A stretch of DNA of 64,000 nt from Aurifilum marmelostoma (GCA_027559495.1 JAMXSV010000003.1:2294001-2358000), one strand, 5' to 3'. Positions 31,374 through 43,636 are shown, counted from the stretch's first letter. The notes: generated by a model from the letters alone, not told the origin. Made by a program: numbers and translations.

Positions 31374-32742
31374 TTTGACTTGAAATGTGATAAGAATGGG
31401 GGGAACCACAAAGACAACAAAGGAGACGGGCGAAAGGGGTATCGAACTGTCCAACGCACTCAATGAAGAGGTAGGATGTGAGCGAGAAGGAAAAAAAGAG
31501 TTGAAATCGTGACGACGAACTTGAGATTCTGAGCTCGCTCCAAAAAAAAATTGGAGTTGCCGACGAGCATGGGTAGGTTAGCCGGCCGCACAAATGCGCT
31601 AACCTGAAAGAGCACATCATTGGATTCTACAACTTTCTGTGGGGCTCTGGTCGGCCTGGATTGCCCCTGATACTCAGACTCACGAGGGATTAACAATCCA
31701 TAGGCCATGGTTGACGAGATCAAAATATCCTTTCAGGTTTTTGGCTTAATCTAGTCCTCCTCATTTACTCAATCAAAGACACTGAGAAGTGGAGCCGATA
31801 TCCGCCATTGCAGCATCACAGCCTGACGGATACGTGGTGTTTGTCCAAATTGCGAGCCTTGATCGCCTCGGTGTTTTTGTCCTCAGGCAGCATGTTCTCA
31901 TGTCGTCTGATTTAATCATGATCTCTCCAAAAGAGCAGGCCAGTTGGCAGGTCATGGAAAGGTTTGTACGTCTTGAACCAGGAAAGGAGGGCAAGAGGAG
32001 GGATGGAAAAGCACGGCAGTCCAAACCACAGCTCCAATATACATGTTTCGATCTCATCAACAGCTCACAGAAAGACCCCTAAAGCCACTATAGATATGTT
32101 TACTGGATTATGATTTTGTTCATTTGATCTCAACTGTCGATGTATCTGAAATGGGATCCTTGGACTCGTTGGGAGCTCACCCTCCATTCTTCATCCAAAC
32201 AACCCTTCAATCCAAACGAGACAGCGTCTGATCGAGAAACACCCGAGAAGAATTTGTCAAAGCCGTCATTTACCGTCCGTTACCATCGTCTTCGTTCGTC
32301 CAGAGACCAACCCCCAGACGATACCATCAAATCCTGAGCCTCAAGCATCATCCATCAGTTCATAGGTGCGTCAAACCACGCACTCTAACAAACAATCTCT
32401 TCCAGCTTTCCTCGCCAAGGCATGAGCTCAAGAGACAAACATAAAAAGGAGGAAGAGGCTGCAGTGATGGAGAACAGCATTTGTGTTATGGCAGCGAGTA
32501 TGATGCTGCAGAAACGCAATTTTCAGGCCACGGGAAAGAAAAGAACAATGAATGCTGGACTGAGAAAGCAGGATCCTATCGAGCAGGACGTCGAATTTGG
32601 CAAGTAAGGAAGTGCACAAGAAGGAAATGAGACCGCAATTTAGCCATGCAGGATCATGGCAGCCGTTGAGAAAGAGGAAAGGATGTACAGCCCACTGAGG
32701 AAAGAAAAGACCGGATAGGGACGAGGACTTTCCTGGGCGGAT
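31374..32742. other. Intergenic: HSP60 promoter region
   Basis: No gene seen. The first few hundred bases are the HSP60 leader and promoter; the rest lacks long or family-like frames. Confidence 0.6.
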
Positions 32743-34700
32743 TCAGTTGTCCTGCTGGACCTTCTTCAGCTGGGAAATAAATCCCTCGGTGTCGCTGAAC
32801 ATGGGGGGAAAGTCCAAGTCCCGGTCGAAATCACCTTGGAAGACGGAGCCAGTGGCGGACGGCAGCATGGTCGGGTCGAAGCCACCGTTGGACAACATCG
32901 TGGGACGGACGGGGCCGGTGTTCCACTCGCTCAGGTGCTGCGGATTGGCGGATCAGCTCAAGCCTCACTAGCGGGTAGAGGGACATCGCGGTCAGCGAAA
33001 GTTATGGGGAGCGGGTTCAACTTACGGCCCGCATAGCAGCGGCGGTGTTGGGGGTGGCGCTAGCCATGTCAAAGCTGGCCGGAGACGATGAGGCCGTGGT
33101 GAAGCAGCTGGCTGATCCAAGAGCAGGAGTGCTTGGGAAGGGCATGTGCTGAACCGGCGCGCCCATGCCGCCAGCGCTCAGAGTTGCGTATCCCCAGGTC
33201 TTGCCGCCGTCGGGGGTGACAGGAATGACTGGGCCCATGAAGATCATGCCGCCGGACTCAGCAGTGCCGCTGGTGAATCGGCCGCCTCCACGCTTGGGAG
33301 TAGGGGTGCTAAAGTCTTGCTGCAAGGTCGCGGCAGCTTGAGACTGGGCGGTGAACATGGGGTTCTCGCCAGAGATGGCAGTGAGGGTTGTGTCCTGGGC
33401 GAGGCGGAAGACCCTGTCGTTAGCAGAGCTAGCCCTCACGGTCTATTGGGGTTGCAAACAATGACTTACTCCGTCTAGGGATTGCTCGTCCTGGTCGACA
33501 TCGTCCTCTGTCTTCTCGATAGACTCATCCTCATCGACGTCCTGGCTACCCTCGTCATCAGACTCAGGCTCAGCGTAATTGGTCTTCTTATTGGCGGCAG
33601 CACGAGTGGGACGCTGAGCAATGAACTTCTTCTTGTTCGTGACTGGGATCTCGTCGGAGTCGGAGTCGTCAGAAGACTGGCTGGAGACCTTCTTGCGCTT
33701 GAGCATGGACTTTGAAGACTTCTTCTGGGCGTTGGTGTTGTCGTCGAAAACATCGCCGTCGCTGGCCTCGGCCACATTGTAAATAGCAGCATCGAGAAGT
33801 CCAATGTCTGTGGTGTCGACATTCTCTTCAACAGTGCCGTCGAGGTCAGCATAGGCAGCATCGCCCAGGCCCTTCTTGAGATCGTCCATTGGCTCGGTCC
33901 AGCGGACAGGACGAGTGGTCTCGTAGTCTCCAGAACTTTGAGGCACGTTAATGCTTCATTCCATTGTCTCACCACGAGTCTGGATTGGGGTCCACGAAGA
34001 AACCTACGCGTCTTGGAACTTGCGGACAAAGCCACGGATGGTAGGATCCTGCTTCGCAGCACCAGGCTTCTGCGCGACGGGAGGGACGAGGTGGCCCTCG
34101 GCGATCAAGGTCTTGCGGATGCGGATCAGCTGCTGCTGGACAGAACTTCCAGAGGAGCCAGGGTCTGTGATTGACTCCTGTCAGTCACCGTTCAGAAGCT
34201 TTCGGTGCGTGCAATACTATATCGCCGCGTCTGTCGCCACACAAGCTACTCATGGGATGAGGACGAATATATTCTCGGGTAAAACTTACTAAGACGGTGG
34301 GCAATGTTGTCCCAGGGAATCGGCATGCCTCGCAGCTGACACTCGTAATCCATGTGCAGGATGAGCTTCTCCATCATGCGAGGACCTGAAGATCTCATCA
34401 GCTTCCTTGCTCATTCTTCCGTGTATCATGACGCCGCGACCTGGCTATACTGGCGCGACGTCGGATGGACACGAAGAATCGAAGGAATTATGAAGGGGTT
34501 CAGAGAGAGGAGTACTCACGGTTCCAGACAATCAGGTTGCGACCGACCTTGCGGCCGTTCTGAGCGAGATCGCTCTGCTTGGGAGGAATATGGGTGTACT
34601 GAGACCAGTCTCGGTTCATGCCGCGGTAGCGTTTGTTCTTGGGGACGACGTTGCCGCCGCCATCGCCGGCGCGCTTGGCGTTCTTCTTCTGACCGGCCAT
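32743..34700 (-). CDS. Conserved fungal protein of unknown function, predicted helix-turn-helix N-terminus
   Basis: Six exons: 34520-34700, 34290-34385, 34008-34164, 33470-33935, 33026-33394 and 32743-32937; 487 residues, all junctions in phase. The basic start (MAGQKKNAKRAG) leads into MNRDWSQYTHIPPKQSDL, GRNLIVWNRP, MDYECQLRGMPIPWDNI and HRLNPGSSGSSVQQQL, ending IAEGHLVPP. This block occurs in many Sordariomycete proteins of unknown role. I read the middle as three helices with W..IA.RL then S.VQQ.L..IR, resembling the Myb/SANT-like proteins that follow. The middle is acidic with NLS-like MLKRKKVSS and KKKFI; the C-terminal third is Ser/Thr/Pro/Gly-rich. The intron before DTTLTAISG uses branch TGCTAAC and acceptor GCCCAG (75 bp). 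A nearer AG would leave only 27 bp and was not used. Confidence 0.7.
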
Positions 34701-36666
34701 TTTGAATGGCTCTTGGACGAGAATCTTGTTTGATCTGGGCTGGCTTTCTTCGTGTCAGCGAGACCGTGAGTTGGGCCAACTAATCAGCAGCAGCTTGTCT
34801 GAGGTGTTGCTATGGATAAAGAGACGACGGCAGGATACGCACCGTCTACGTGGAAGGACACGACGAAAGTATTGCCTGTCCAGCAAGAGCAGTGGTGGCG
34901 GAAGGATAAGAAAAGATAGAAGGGAAGGGAAGGGAAGAGAAGATGGATACTAGGCAAGGGTGGGAAACATGCAGCAGGAAAAAAAGACAAAGGCCACCAC
35001 AGAATTAAACGAGTGTGTGGGATCCTACGTTCCCACACGTAACGCGAAACTCGTGGTCGAGAGGGGGGAAAGACGCGTTGAGATCGCCTCATACGTACCA
35101 GAGCTGTCAATGGCTGCTGGAAATCGAGCAACAAGCGTCGATACTGCGATCCTATTCGATTGGAAAGAAAAAGGACAAAGAAGGGTAGGAAGAAAAAAAA
35201 AAGAGGGGGATCGTATTGCTAGGTCACCAAACTCTGTTGGAGAAGGTGTTGGTGGCAGAGGCAGAGGAGGAAAAAGAAAAGGGGGGGGGGGGAGGGGGCT
35301 GGAGAGCCTGCCAGGAGACATGGTACAAAGCTACCTACCCTGGACACACGTTTTCATTTTCCATTATACGTTCTATGATAGTCGTTGAGAATCCATCATG
35401 AGCTACTTGGCATTGACGTGGCAAACTTGCTCGCCATGACTTTGAGGTCATATAACGAGGAGCTACCAGATCTACTTCTGGGCATCATGTTTCTTTTTTT
35501 TTTTTTTTTTTCTCTCCAAGAAGACAATACGATTATCATAAGGAAAACAGCTAGAGCTGTATACCGTAAATGAATCCGAAAACAGAGAAGGTAGCAGGAT
35601 CTCAAACCAGACCTGAATGCCCTCTGGATGTGGCCATACTTGGGTTCGAGCCACTCTCGAGGCCAGGCAGCAAGATATCTACATAGACCAACCACTGTTT
35701 TCAGTTTGCGAGGCTGCATATCCTTCTAATTCTGCACCGTGCTTTTTTTTTTCTTTCTTTTTTTCATCATCACTATCAGCGATGCTCTTGCTGTTCACGA
35801 ATACTCCAGCGGGTAGTGTAGCCGCGATAGCCCTGCACCCTGGATCGTACCCGTCTCTTCAACTGCCCTGATTATCGAGATTGCAGTTCTCCTCCACGCC
35901 GACAAGGACCTTTCTGGACGCATGGAAAGATCCTGACAGATTAAGAATCATCACTTATTTCGACTCGAAAAAAATCCTTCCAGCAAAATAAGTTCAAAGG
36001 CACCTATCCGCCAATAACGTCTACAGGGCATACCAAGCCCGGCTAACGACGACGTTGACATGCTCCTTATTAGCCTCGACCAAAGATATTGCGAGGTAGA
36101 TAGCAAGATATAATTGCCGTCAGAAATGAATATCTTGATGACTGCACATCACCCGAGGGAAAGGGTGCATGGTCATAGGCCCCCTCCCCCTACCAACCGA
36201 CCACTTACACGGGCTGTTCCGAGAGCTGAGGCTCGGCGGGTGAACCCGTCGCCAAGGACAGGGGTCGTCCCTGTTGCCTGTCTGCCTGTCTACGGCACTT
36301 CAGTCTCAAAATGGGCGGATAAGCACCGAGTATTTCTCGACTTCACATCTACGACACACAAACATGGCACTCTTCTTGAAGTCGGCACTGTGATGAGTGA
36401 TCCCCCCTGGTTTCAGCAAAACTGATTTCTGTCTGTGTATGACCGATCCCTGTAGTAGGTCCTCAATCCGCCCTACACCAAACTCCCAAAGAAAAGCACG
36501 ATCATGGAGTCTTCAAAACGACCCATCATCAAGAATCAGCCGTGAATATCGATGTCCTGTGCCGGACCTGGTCAGCAAACAATCGTCTCCATTCCTCTGC
36601 CGATACGTAGGGACTCACTTCGAGATCAGACGCTAGCCAGCGTGTAGACTGCATCCCCATATCTAC
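34701..36666. other. Intergenic, no gene seen
   Basis: About 2 kb between the starts and ends of two minus-strand genes. The proximal 400 bp is promoter/leader of the preceding gene. Has G/A-rich DNA (35250-35300), T15 (35490-35505) and T/C runs (35744-35764). No long frame with family features. Confidence 0.55.
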
Positions 36667-37601
36667 CTAAGAGAAGGCCGGGTTTGGGTGATGCAGCCAG
36701 TGGCTCGCGACCTGCTCAGGAGTCGGAAGGCTCGTCTGTGGTGTATAGTCAGCATCATGAACGTGTCCGTCGTGTTCTTGCAAGACTGGGGCTGAGGTCG
36801 GCGGGATGATGGCTGGGTGCGGCGGGGCGGTCATGTCACTGGCAAAGTGGTTGACGAAGCCGTATAGGGTCTCCGGGGCGGTCGGTGGGTGCATGAACAT
36901 CTGATGGGAAAAGGCAAGAGGCGCTGGCGGGCCATAGAAGCCCGGAGCCTCCGACACCAGAAGGATCTCGTCATCGGCTCTCTCTCCGTAGGCGCCATCA
37001 GGGTTCGTCACGAGTGTATTGTTTGCCGATGGCATTTCGAGCGGGGTCTCAGTTCGATCTGCAATGTACGAACCGTTGTATTCGCCGACGGCACCGAGCT
37101 CAGGTTTGATCTCGTGCTTGACCTCGGGCTTGACCTCGGTCTTGATGTCGTCATCCATATCGTCGCCACGGGCAGCCACCTTGCGCTTCTTGCTCGCGGG
37201 CGTACGCGGGTTGGCAGCTGCCTTGCGACCACCAGGGGTGATCGGGGTGCTGGGGCCCGAGGTGGCAGGCGAGCCAGCACGACCAGCACCACCGTTACCA
37301 GTGATGCCGTGAGCCTTCATGAGGCGCTCGTACCGCTTAGCACTATTTCACCGCGTTAGTGTCAGTGGTCTCAGTCCGTCAGTCATGCGCTGTGAGAGGG
37401 AGCCTTACGCGGCACCCTTGCTGATGATCTCGCATTCGGTGGCGACCTGAGCGAAGTCGATCTAGCAAAGTTGATATTTGTCAGCATTCTGTGGAGTAAG
37501 AGTTGTTCTTGATGTATGGTAGTCACCTTGCCAGCAGTGGAGTACTTGATGCACGCGATCAGGAACTTGAACTGATCCTCGGGGTTGGGACCGGGAGCCA
37601 T
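36667..37601 (-). CDS. Myb/SANT-like small DNA-binding protein (locus A)
   Basis: Exons 37527-37601, 37409-37461 and 36667-37342; 267 residues. The single divergent Myb-like domain fills the first 60 residues: NPEDQFKFLIACIKYSTAGK, then IDFAQVATECEIISKGAA, then AKRYERLMKAHGI. Introns fall just before ID(F) of helix 2 (phase 0) and inside helix 3 (phase 2). This matches the small fungal Myb-like family with the pattern LL..i.....iDw..vA.......aA..R..R. Following parts: AGSPATSGPSTPITPGG, the nuclear-localisation-like ASKKRKVAARG, and IKTEVKPEVKHEIKPEL, four overlapping psi-K-x-E motifs. The tail is disordered and Pro/His-rich. DNA binding and nuclear location are inferred. Confidence 0.8.
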
Positions 37602-39462
37602 GGTTGCTGTTTGAGGGTGATGATCCTTTCACTTGGCAACGAGAATGATCTGCTCAGAAGGTGTTGTCCTTGACTCTGTCAGCCTCCACGGTTTAGATCC
37701 CAAGGAATGCAGTTGGACCTCAAAGGTGTAATTCAATACGAGAATCTCTTGCGCAAAGGGGCTGTCTCCCCTTCTCTCCTTCCCCCTCCGAAGGCGTGAC
37801 AGCATGGCACTGGGAGCTCGGAATGGCCTTCCATTACAAATAACGCGAGACAAAGTCACTCTTACCTTCTTGGTGGATGCTTGATACTGCAATGAGTATG
37901 CAAAGAAAAAAGGACGTCCGAGAGCTTGCGAGCTTGCGACCAGTAGCGGTGATATGAAGAGGTGATGGTAGGAGGGAAAGTGTAAACGGACGGCCGAGGT
38001 TGAAAGGAATGGGGAGAAAGTGGGAAGAAAGGTCGGTGTGATGGGGGAAATGGCTGCAGAGATCAAATCCACTAATAGTCGTTGGGTCTTGATCCACAGT
38101 GTCCTGTGGACGGGACTTTTCGTTGAGCCAGCTTTCGTCACTGTGAGGAAGGATATTTTCTGGCCAGGCAGACGTGTTGTGTCTGGAGATGTCCCAACAT
38201 TCTACTTGGGGTGATGAAGCCAGCCTGGTGGATATATGTTGGATCTTTCCCAGTGTCTGACCATAATAGTCCTCAAGGCAGCCACTTCTCTTATATGGTT
38301 TCATTCATTCAGTCTTTCTTACACAGCTGTCTATGGATCAGCCTGTTGGTCCTGCCTTTGGACCACAAAAAGCCACAGCTGCCCAGCATGCCTCCTAGTC
38401 GGGCTGGACAGGCCCGGGGAATGATATTCCAGCCTCTGCTGCCTTTCATAGGGCTTTATAACAAGGGATTGGCAGAAGGAGAGTGTCAAAGTCCGAATAC
38501 AAGTCAAGACCAAGATCATTGTGCTCAGCGCCTCATTCAAGTCCGTCCTTTGAGATATGGAGAAACAGGTGCTCCATACTTATGATGATGAGCCTGGAGT
38601 GGACAAGGAAATGGATCACCGTCTTCTGAGCTCGAGGTCATTGCGAAGTGTCTGACTGATCTATTCCTCCTGGAACAGACTTACACACACACATACACAC
38701 CTTTCAGACAGGAATTAGAAACCCAGTATCACTTGCCTTCTTTTCTTGAGGCAGAGTCACCAACATTATTCCCGTGTCAATATCAGATCTACTGTTGCAT
38801 CTACCCTCCTCTGTCTGTGAGCCTGTTCACGGTGGAACGTTGTTGCTATAGCTAGGTAGCCACTGCCGTCTTCTAATGTACTCCAAGTCCTACTTCCCTC
38901 CATATCCCCCTCGTGGCAACGACTGACTATCTGCCCCTCCCTAGATCCGCACACTCCCGGAGACGACATCACCACCCAGCCCTCTCTCCCCCACCCAACG
39001 ACAATGGCGATATCATAATTGACAACTCGGCAGCTAGGGGTATGACCTCGCAATGCAACACGTGTTTTGGAGAAATAAATAATAGTCACACTTTCTCCCT
39101 CTTCTCATTCAACATCACTCGTTGTTCTGGTCACCCACCATTTCCTTTCCACCAACCACCCCATTGCAGCAACGTAACAACGGCCTTCAAACGTTGCCAT
39201 CTCTCTCAACAGCTTTCCATCTAGGATTTCTCAATCTCTAACGTGAAGGCAACAATCAGCAGTAAGTGATACTCCTACTGGCTATACAAAAGCCGAAGCC
39301 CTTACCATACGCGTGGGCATCTTTAAAGAATACAGCCACGTCACCCAAGAAGATCACCATCTCCCAAACGGCCCCTCCTTCCTCCCCAGCATCAATAAGC
39401 TCGTGACAGCATGATTTAATGGTATTATCTCCGCAGAAATCTACTTCGAGACCGTCACCAAG
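37602..39462. other. Divergent intergenic region between loci A and B
   Basis: No gene seen. CT-rich leader sequence lies next to locus A (minus strand, about 37900-38050) and next to locus B (plus strand, about 39090-39250). Confidence 0.55.
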
Positions 39463-40065
39463 ATGTCTTCCAACCAGTCGAGCGAGGCCCCCGAGACCAC
39501 CGGCGCCAAGCCCACCGAGGCCCAGATGCGACTGCTGGCCATCATGATGCAGAACATCAAGGGCAAGCCCGAGTTCGATGTAAGTTCTACAACGCGTCCA
39601 GACCCCGAGGAAACCATACATATTGCCCCCCCTTGCATCCATCTCCTCCCTTCTCAACTCGACACTAACAAACGCTGGCTTCCTCTCCCCAAGTGGGACG
39701 GCATCGTCGAGCAGGCCGGCTACAAGAACGTCACCACCGCCAAGTCCGTCTGGAGCCAGATGAGAAAGAAGTTCGGCTGGACCGCCATCGGCACCGGCGC
39801 CTCTCCCAGGTCCGCCGAGCCCCCCGGCTCGTCGTCCTCCAGCAACCTGGTCGGCGGCCCCAAGACCCCTTCCAAGGTCGGCAAGCCCACCGGCAGGGTC
39901 GGCTCCAGCAAGAAGAAGCCCCGTGCGAAGACGATCAAGTGCGAGCCCGAGGGCAAGGTCAAGCGGGAGGTGGAGGAGGAGCTGCAGCAGGAGGAGGAGG
40001 AGGTCGCCGCCGCCGATGGCCCCGTTGGTGCTGTCATCAAGGCTGAGCGGGGCAGTGCGATGTGA
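39463..40065 (+). CDS. Myb/SANT-like small DNA-binding protein (locus B)
   Basis: Exons 39463-39579 and 39694-40065; 162 residues. Domain: TEAQMRLLAIMMQNIKGKPEFD, then after the intron WDGIVEQAGYKNVTTAKSVW and SQMRKKFGW. The 114-bp intron sits directly before the tryptophan of helix 2, the same place as the first intron of loci A and F. The basic tail has GSSKKKPRAK and psi-K-x-E motifs IKCE, VKRE and IKAE, separated by a Glu-rich run. No intron in helix 3, unlike its neighbours A, C, E, G and H. Function inferred from the fold pattern only. Confidence 0.75.
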   Translation: MSSNQSSEAPETTGAKPTEAQMRLLAIMMQNIKGKPEFDVSSTTRPDPEETIHIAPPCIHLLPSQLDTNKRWLPLPKWDGIVEQAGYKNVTTAKSVWSQMRKKFGWTAIGTGASPRSAEPPGSSSSSNLVGGPKTPSKVGKPTGRVGSSKKKPRAKTIKCEPEGKVKREVEEELQQEEEEVAAADGPVGAVIKAERGSAM

Positions 40066-40973
40066 GGGGGGCGAGGCACGGCCTATTTTTTTTCCTCCTG
40101 TGCCTGCTGGCACGATAGCCTGACTGACGCCATCTTCCTTCTAATTCTGGAGGCATGATGTCGAAGGGTTCTAACTAGCACTAGCACAGTGGTCGAGTAT
40201 CGACATTCTCCTGAGTGATACTGTTACAGACATGACGCAATTAACGCTGTGTTGTTTACCCCGTTCTTGTGGGCTTGATTATTCGTGATGATCCCTGCAG
40301 GTCTGGGATTCACATGATTAATGAAGGTGATATTGACTTCAGGTTTATCTGAGACGACCAGCTCGAAGAGTCTACCATACTCATTGCACTCTACATTACC
40401 TCCTCCTCTGTGCGATTCTGCTGCTACCCAGAGCTGGCAACAACGCGTAAATTCTATGGTCACAGCAAGACCACAAAGCTGGCCGGTACCACACACAGAT
40501 CAGGTCCTCTCAAAGCAGAGGCTCGGTGGCAAGACCTCGAGTCCAAGGCTTGGGGGGGGGGGCCTTCACAGACACACACACACAATCTCAGCGAAGGGGT
40601 TTTGCAAGGTGTTGTGACGATTGCCATGATGTATTCATCCATTCGGGGTGGTCCACTATCTCAACTCTCAACACTGGGTATCGGCCTAGAAGCCAACACC
40701 AAAAGAAGAAACCCCTCCATCTCAAAACGCAATCTCCGTGGACCATCTCCCTTTCCATAAGACCAGGGGGGGGGAGAACCCCTCCTTCAAGACGCGACTG
40801 GGCAGACCAAAGTTTCTCATCTGGTTCCAAGTGCAATCATCGTAATAAGCCCAACCAGCACATGATCCCTCCTCCACCAGTGTACCCAAATCTCAAGCCA
40901 TCAAAAGTAGCCATCCTTAGATACTCGGCGTTGTCGGCAGCAGGTAGCAGTCAAGCAAGATGATCTGTGGCAC
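40066..40973. other. Intergenic, convergent 3' flanks of loci B and C
   Basis: No gene seen; contains G9 (40552-40562) followed by a short CA run. Confidence 0.6.
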
Positions 40974-41633
40974 CTAGACGCTGCCCTCGTCGTCGTCCCT
41001 AGAAGCTCCAGAGTTAGTGTCGTGGGGGATGCGTGTTGCGCTCATCACGAGGAGAGTAACTTACTCGACGGGCTCGTTCTTGACAGCCGAAGCCTCGAAG
41101 GCGTTCTCTGCCTTGACGGCACCGGTGGCACCTCCCTTCTTCTTGCCAGAGCCGCGGCGCTTCTTGTTGGGAGTCTCGTCGCTGTCGTCATCACCACCAG
41201 CAGCAGCCTGGCGGCCGCGCTTCGCTGGTGTGGTCTTCTTGGACGAGCCTGGCTCGCCGCTGCCCCCTGTGGCCATCTCCTTGCGCTTCAGCTTCTGGAG
41301 GTGCTGGCTGGAGAGAATAAGTCAGCAAGAAGCGCACAATAATTAAGACCCAGTTCAATTGAGGGGCGAGAGAGGGGGCCACGGCCAGCTCGGGACTTGC
41401 CCCCTCCCCACTTGGGGAGTCCTTGTCTGGATCGGAAAAGTTGAGGTGAAAGCTAACATGCGATGAGACGCCGCTTTGTAGGTGCAGTCGATACCCCGTT
41501 CGTTCAGGATATCAACAGCCTGGCGGAGCGTGGCTCCCTTGGGCTGTCCACATGCGACGAGGCACGCGCCGAAGAGGTCGCGCTCCGTCTCGGCGTCCCA
41601 CTTGACGCCGCCCTTCTTGGAAGGAGTCTCCAT
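40974..41633 (-). CDS. Myb/SANT-like protein (locus C), exon set with shared 3' exons
   Basis: Exons 41458-41633, 41065-41307 and 40974-40998; 147 residues. First exon: VKWDAETERDLFGACLVACG, then ATLRQAVDILNERGIDCTYK and AASHR. The second exon begins QHLQKLKRKE, the end of helix 3, after a 150-bp intron in phase 2. The constant part carries TPAKRGRQAAAG, NKKRRGSGKKKGG (nuclear-localisation-like) and VKAE and VKNE motifs. The last intron starts GA/GTAAGT, where the donor itself reads TAA. Splicing adds an acidic end (EDDDEGSV), retention stops at VE. Five to six further first exons upstream (41.9-44.9 kb) have donors of the same phase and no second half of their own, so this acceptor at 41307 may serve them too. 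Confidence 0.8.
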
Positions 41634-41926
41634 CGTGTTGTTGGTGAAGGATGATGTTGGTAGAGGGAGGTGTAACTTGAGCTGGGGTTTGCTTTGGAAA
41701 CTGAAAGAAGAGTGACGATCGATGTAGAGGGAAGTGATCCTGGCTTGGGGACGCTGAGAAGAAGAGATGGAAGAGGAGAAGCAGGAAGGAAGGATCGGGA
41801 GAGGGAGAGAGGGAGTGAAAGCTTGGGTGGCAGGCAAGCTGGGGGTAAAGGTGGGCGTTTCGGGAAACAAGTGCAGTGTTTGTTGGGCTGGGAGACGCGT
41901 GAATGTGAATTGCAGGTGTGGCGTAC

Positions 41927-42075
41927 ACGGCAGCCTTGTATGTGTAGTTGTAGCCCTTTGCGCAGAGCTCAGGACTGATCTTCTTCCACTCCGCTTCGGT
42001 GAGCGTGATATTGGTCATGAGAGCCACCAGCAGGTCCTGGTGGGCCTGAGCCGTCCAAACGGTGCGATCAGACAT
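41927..42075 (-). CDS. Alternative first exon 2 of locus C (half Myb-like domain)
   Basis: ATG at 42075. Encodes VWTAQAHQDLLVALMTNITL, then TEAEWKKISPELCAKGYNYT and YKAAV. That is helix 1, helix 2 with its tryptophan, and the start of helix 3. It ends at donor GTACGC in phase 2; joining to the acceptor at 41307 gives YKAAV-QHLQKLK. No acceptor followed by a QH..KL-type continuation exists between here and the next first exon. The minus-strand DNA just before the ATG is pyrimidine-rich like a fungal leader. The implied intron is 619 bp. Confidence 0.6.
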
Positions 42076-42381
42076 GACGGGGACGAGAAAACGTGCGGAA
42101 TCGGGCGGTAAAATCGTTGCCGTGAGCTGGCAGTAGATCCAAAGTTGCAGTCGGGTTGGAAAGGTTGGGGACTCAAGAAGCACGAGAGAGAAAACAACAC
42201 AAGGGGTCGCGTCTTGGGGACGAGGGGGCTTTTCAGGGAACGGGACGGAGAATCTTGGGTGATGATGCACTTGCAGTCACACCCAGCCCACTTTGTCTTG
42301 CCAGAAGTCCAATGCGACTTCGAGCAGATTCCAGGGCACCACGGAAACGACAAATCAAAAAATTGCGAGAGAGTGACATAC

Positions 42382-42549
42382 TAAAGTCCAGAGGCCGAGA
42401 ACCCCCCAGCCTCCGATGGCCTTGGCTTTGTCGGCGATCTGGACAATATCGCTCTTGGAGAGGGAAGTGTGCTCGAGCGTGGCAACGAGAACGTCCCGGT
42501 ACAGACCGGCCTCGTTCCAGTCCTGCTTGTAGGCGCTGGGCTTCGACAT
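42382..42549 (-). CDS. Alternative first exon 3 of locus C (one-base frame break)
   Basis: ATG at 42549. Encodes YKQDWNEAGLYRDVLVATLE, SLSKSDIVQIADKAKAIGGW, then the frame slips at six C (42402-42407). Without one of them it reads GWGFSASGLY and ends at donor GTATGT in phase 2, so the join is GFSASGLY-QHLQKLK. This matches GFTNEGCR-QHFQGLR of locus E in spacing. As written it reads GGWGVLGLW and ends out of phase. Implied intron to 41307: 1074 bp. Confidence 0.55.
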
Positions 42550-43177
42550 GATCGCTCGGGTAAGTATGCAACGGACGTGGTAATTATTGGTTGTAGAGAT
42601 CAGGGCGCAAATGTAGGCGAGGGCCAAGAGGATATTGAGAAGAGTGAAGCAAGGAAGAAAGAGTGGGAAAGAAGGGATCGCAAGATTGTGTGAAAGAAGT
42701 TGGGATCGCGAGGTTCTGTGAATGGCTACTGCGGAGGTTGGTCCAGTGATCCCAACATTTGTCAAAATGGACAGCCTTGTCAACTGCATCATTGACACCT
42801 GCCAGCAGTGGAATCACAAGCGTGCCCTGTGAATATGATCCAACCTCTGAAAGGTTGATGCCAATGATTGAGAATGTGTGCCGCAACTTTCGACATCGAT
42901 GACGAAGGTGGAAATGTTATGATAGAGTATCCACAGGCACACTTGCACGTTGCAGGACATGACATGCCGCAGAGCACTCTCCTGTGAAATAGCAGCCTAC
43001 TCATCTTTGCAGAATCAGGTTGGCAAAAAAAAAATTCACGGATACGCCCCAGCCCTGGACCATCAGGAAAGGCCCCATATTGGACATATGAAAAGAATCA
43101 GGATTGTTATGTTTCGAACAGAGAGGGTGTGTGTGTATGTGTGTGCGTGTGTGTGACACACAAGAAATCAAACATAC

Positions 43178-43335
43178 CGGAGTGCCTCCCAGGTGGCCTC
43201 AGGGTAGCCATTCTGATGCATGAAAGCAACAAGCCTGTTACAATCCTCATCCTTGAGGTGCCGAAGAACAGGCAGGCAACAGATGATGGCCCTGAAGAGA
43301 ACCGCTTCGGCCTCCACAGTCCAGATAGTAGGCAT
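43178..43335 (-). CDS. Alternative first exon 4 of locus C (half Myb-like domain)
   Basis: ATG at 43335. MPTIWTVEAEAVLFRAIICC, then LKDEDCNRLVAFMHQNGYPE and ATWEALR, ending at donor GTATGT in phase 2 (CG plus C of the shared exon gives Arg). A GT repeat (43125-43155) lies in the following intronic DNA. Leader upstream is C/T/A-rich. Implied intron to 41307: 1870 bp. Confidence 0.55.
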
Positions 43336-43636
43336 CCTGAGATCCAGAAAACGAGACACAAGGTTGATGAGGGTGAGATGTGATGTGGCTGTGTGGATAT
43401 TGTGTTGTGTTTCGGTGTTGACAAGAGGGAGAAATGGATGCTGGAATCAGATGCCCCGTGGTTTTCGGCTTACACCACTCGGCACAGTATTCAGCCCAAA
43501 CCTCGAGGATGTGCAGATTGACCGGACAAACGAGCCACCAGGCAGACAAAGAAAGTGGAAATGCAGCAGCGCCGCTGGGCACAGGGTGGAAACTAACAGG
43601 GCATGGAAAAGCAAGGCAGCAGAGGACTGGGCTCAC

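Noticed and set aside
33443..33469. A 27-bp intron (GTAAGT to CAATAG) in the unknown-function gene
   Set aside because: Too short to splice. The same donor with branch TGCTAAC and acceptor GCCCAG gives a normal 75-bp, in-phase intron.
35640..35655. GGTTCGAG box resembling a tRNA B box
   Set aside because: No matching A box or cloverleaf arms at the needed distance.
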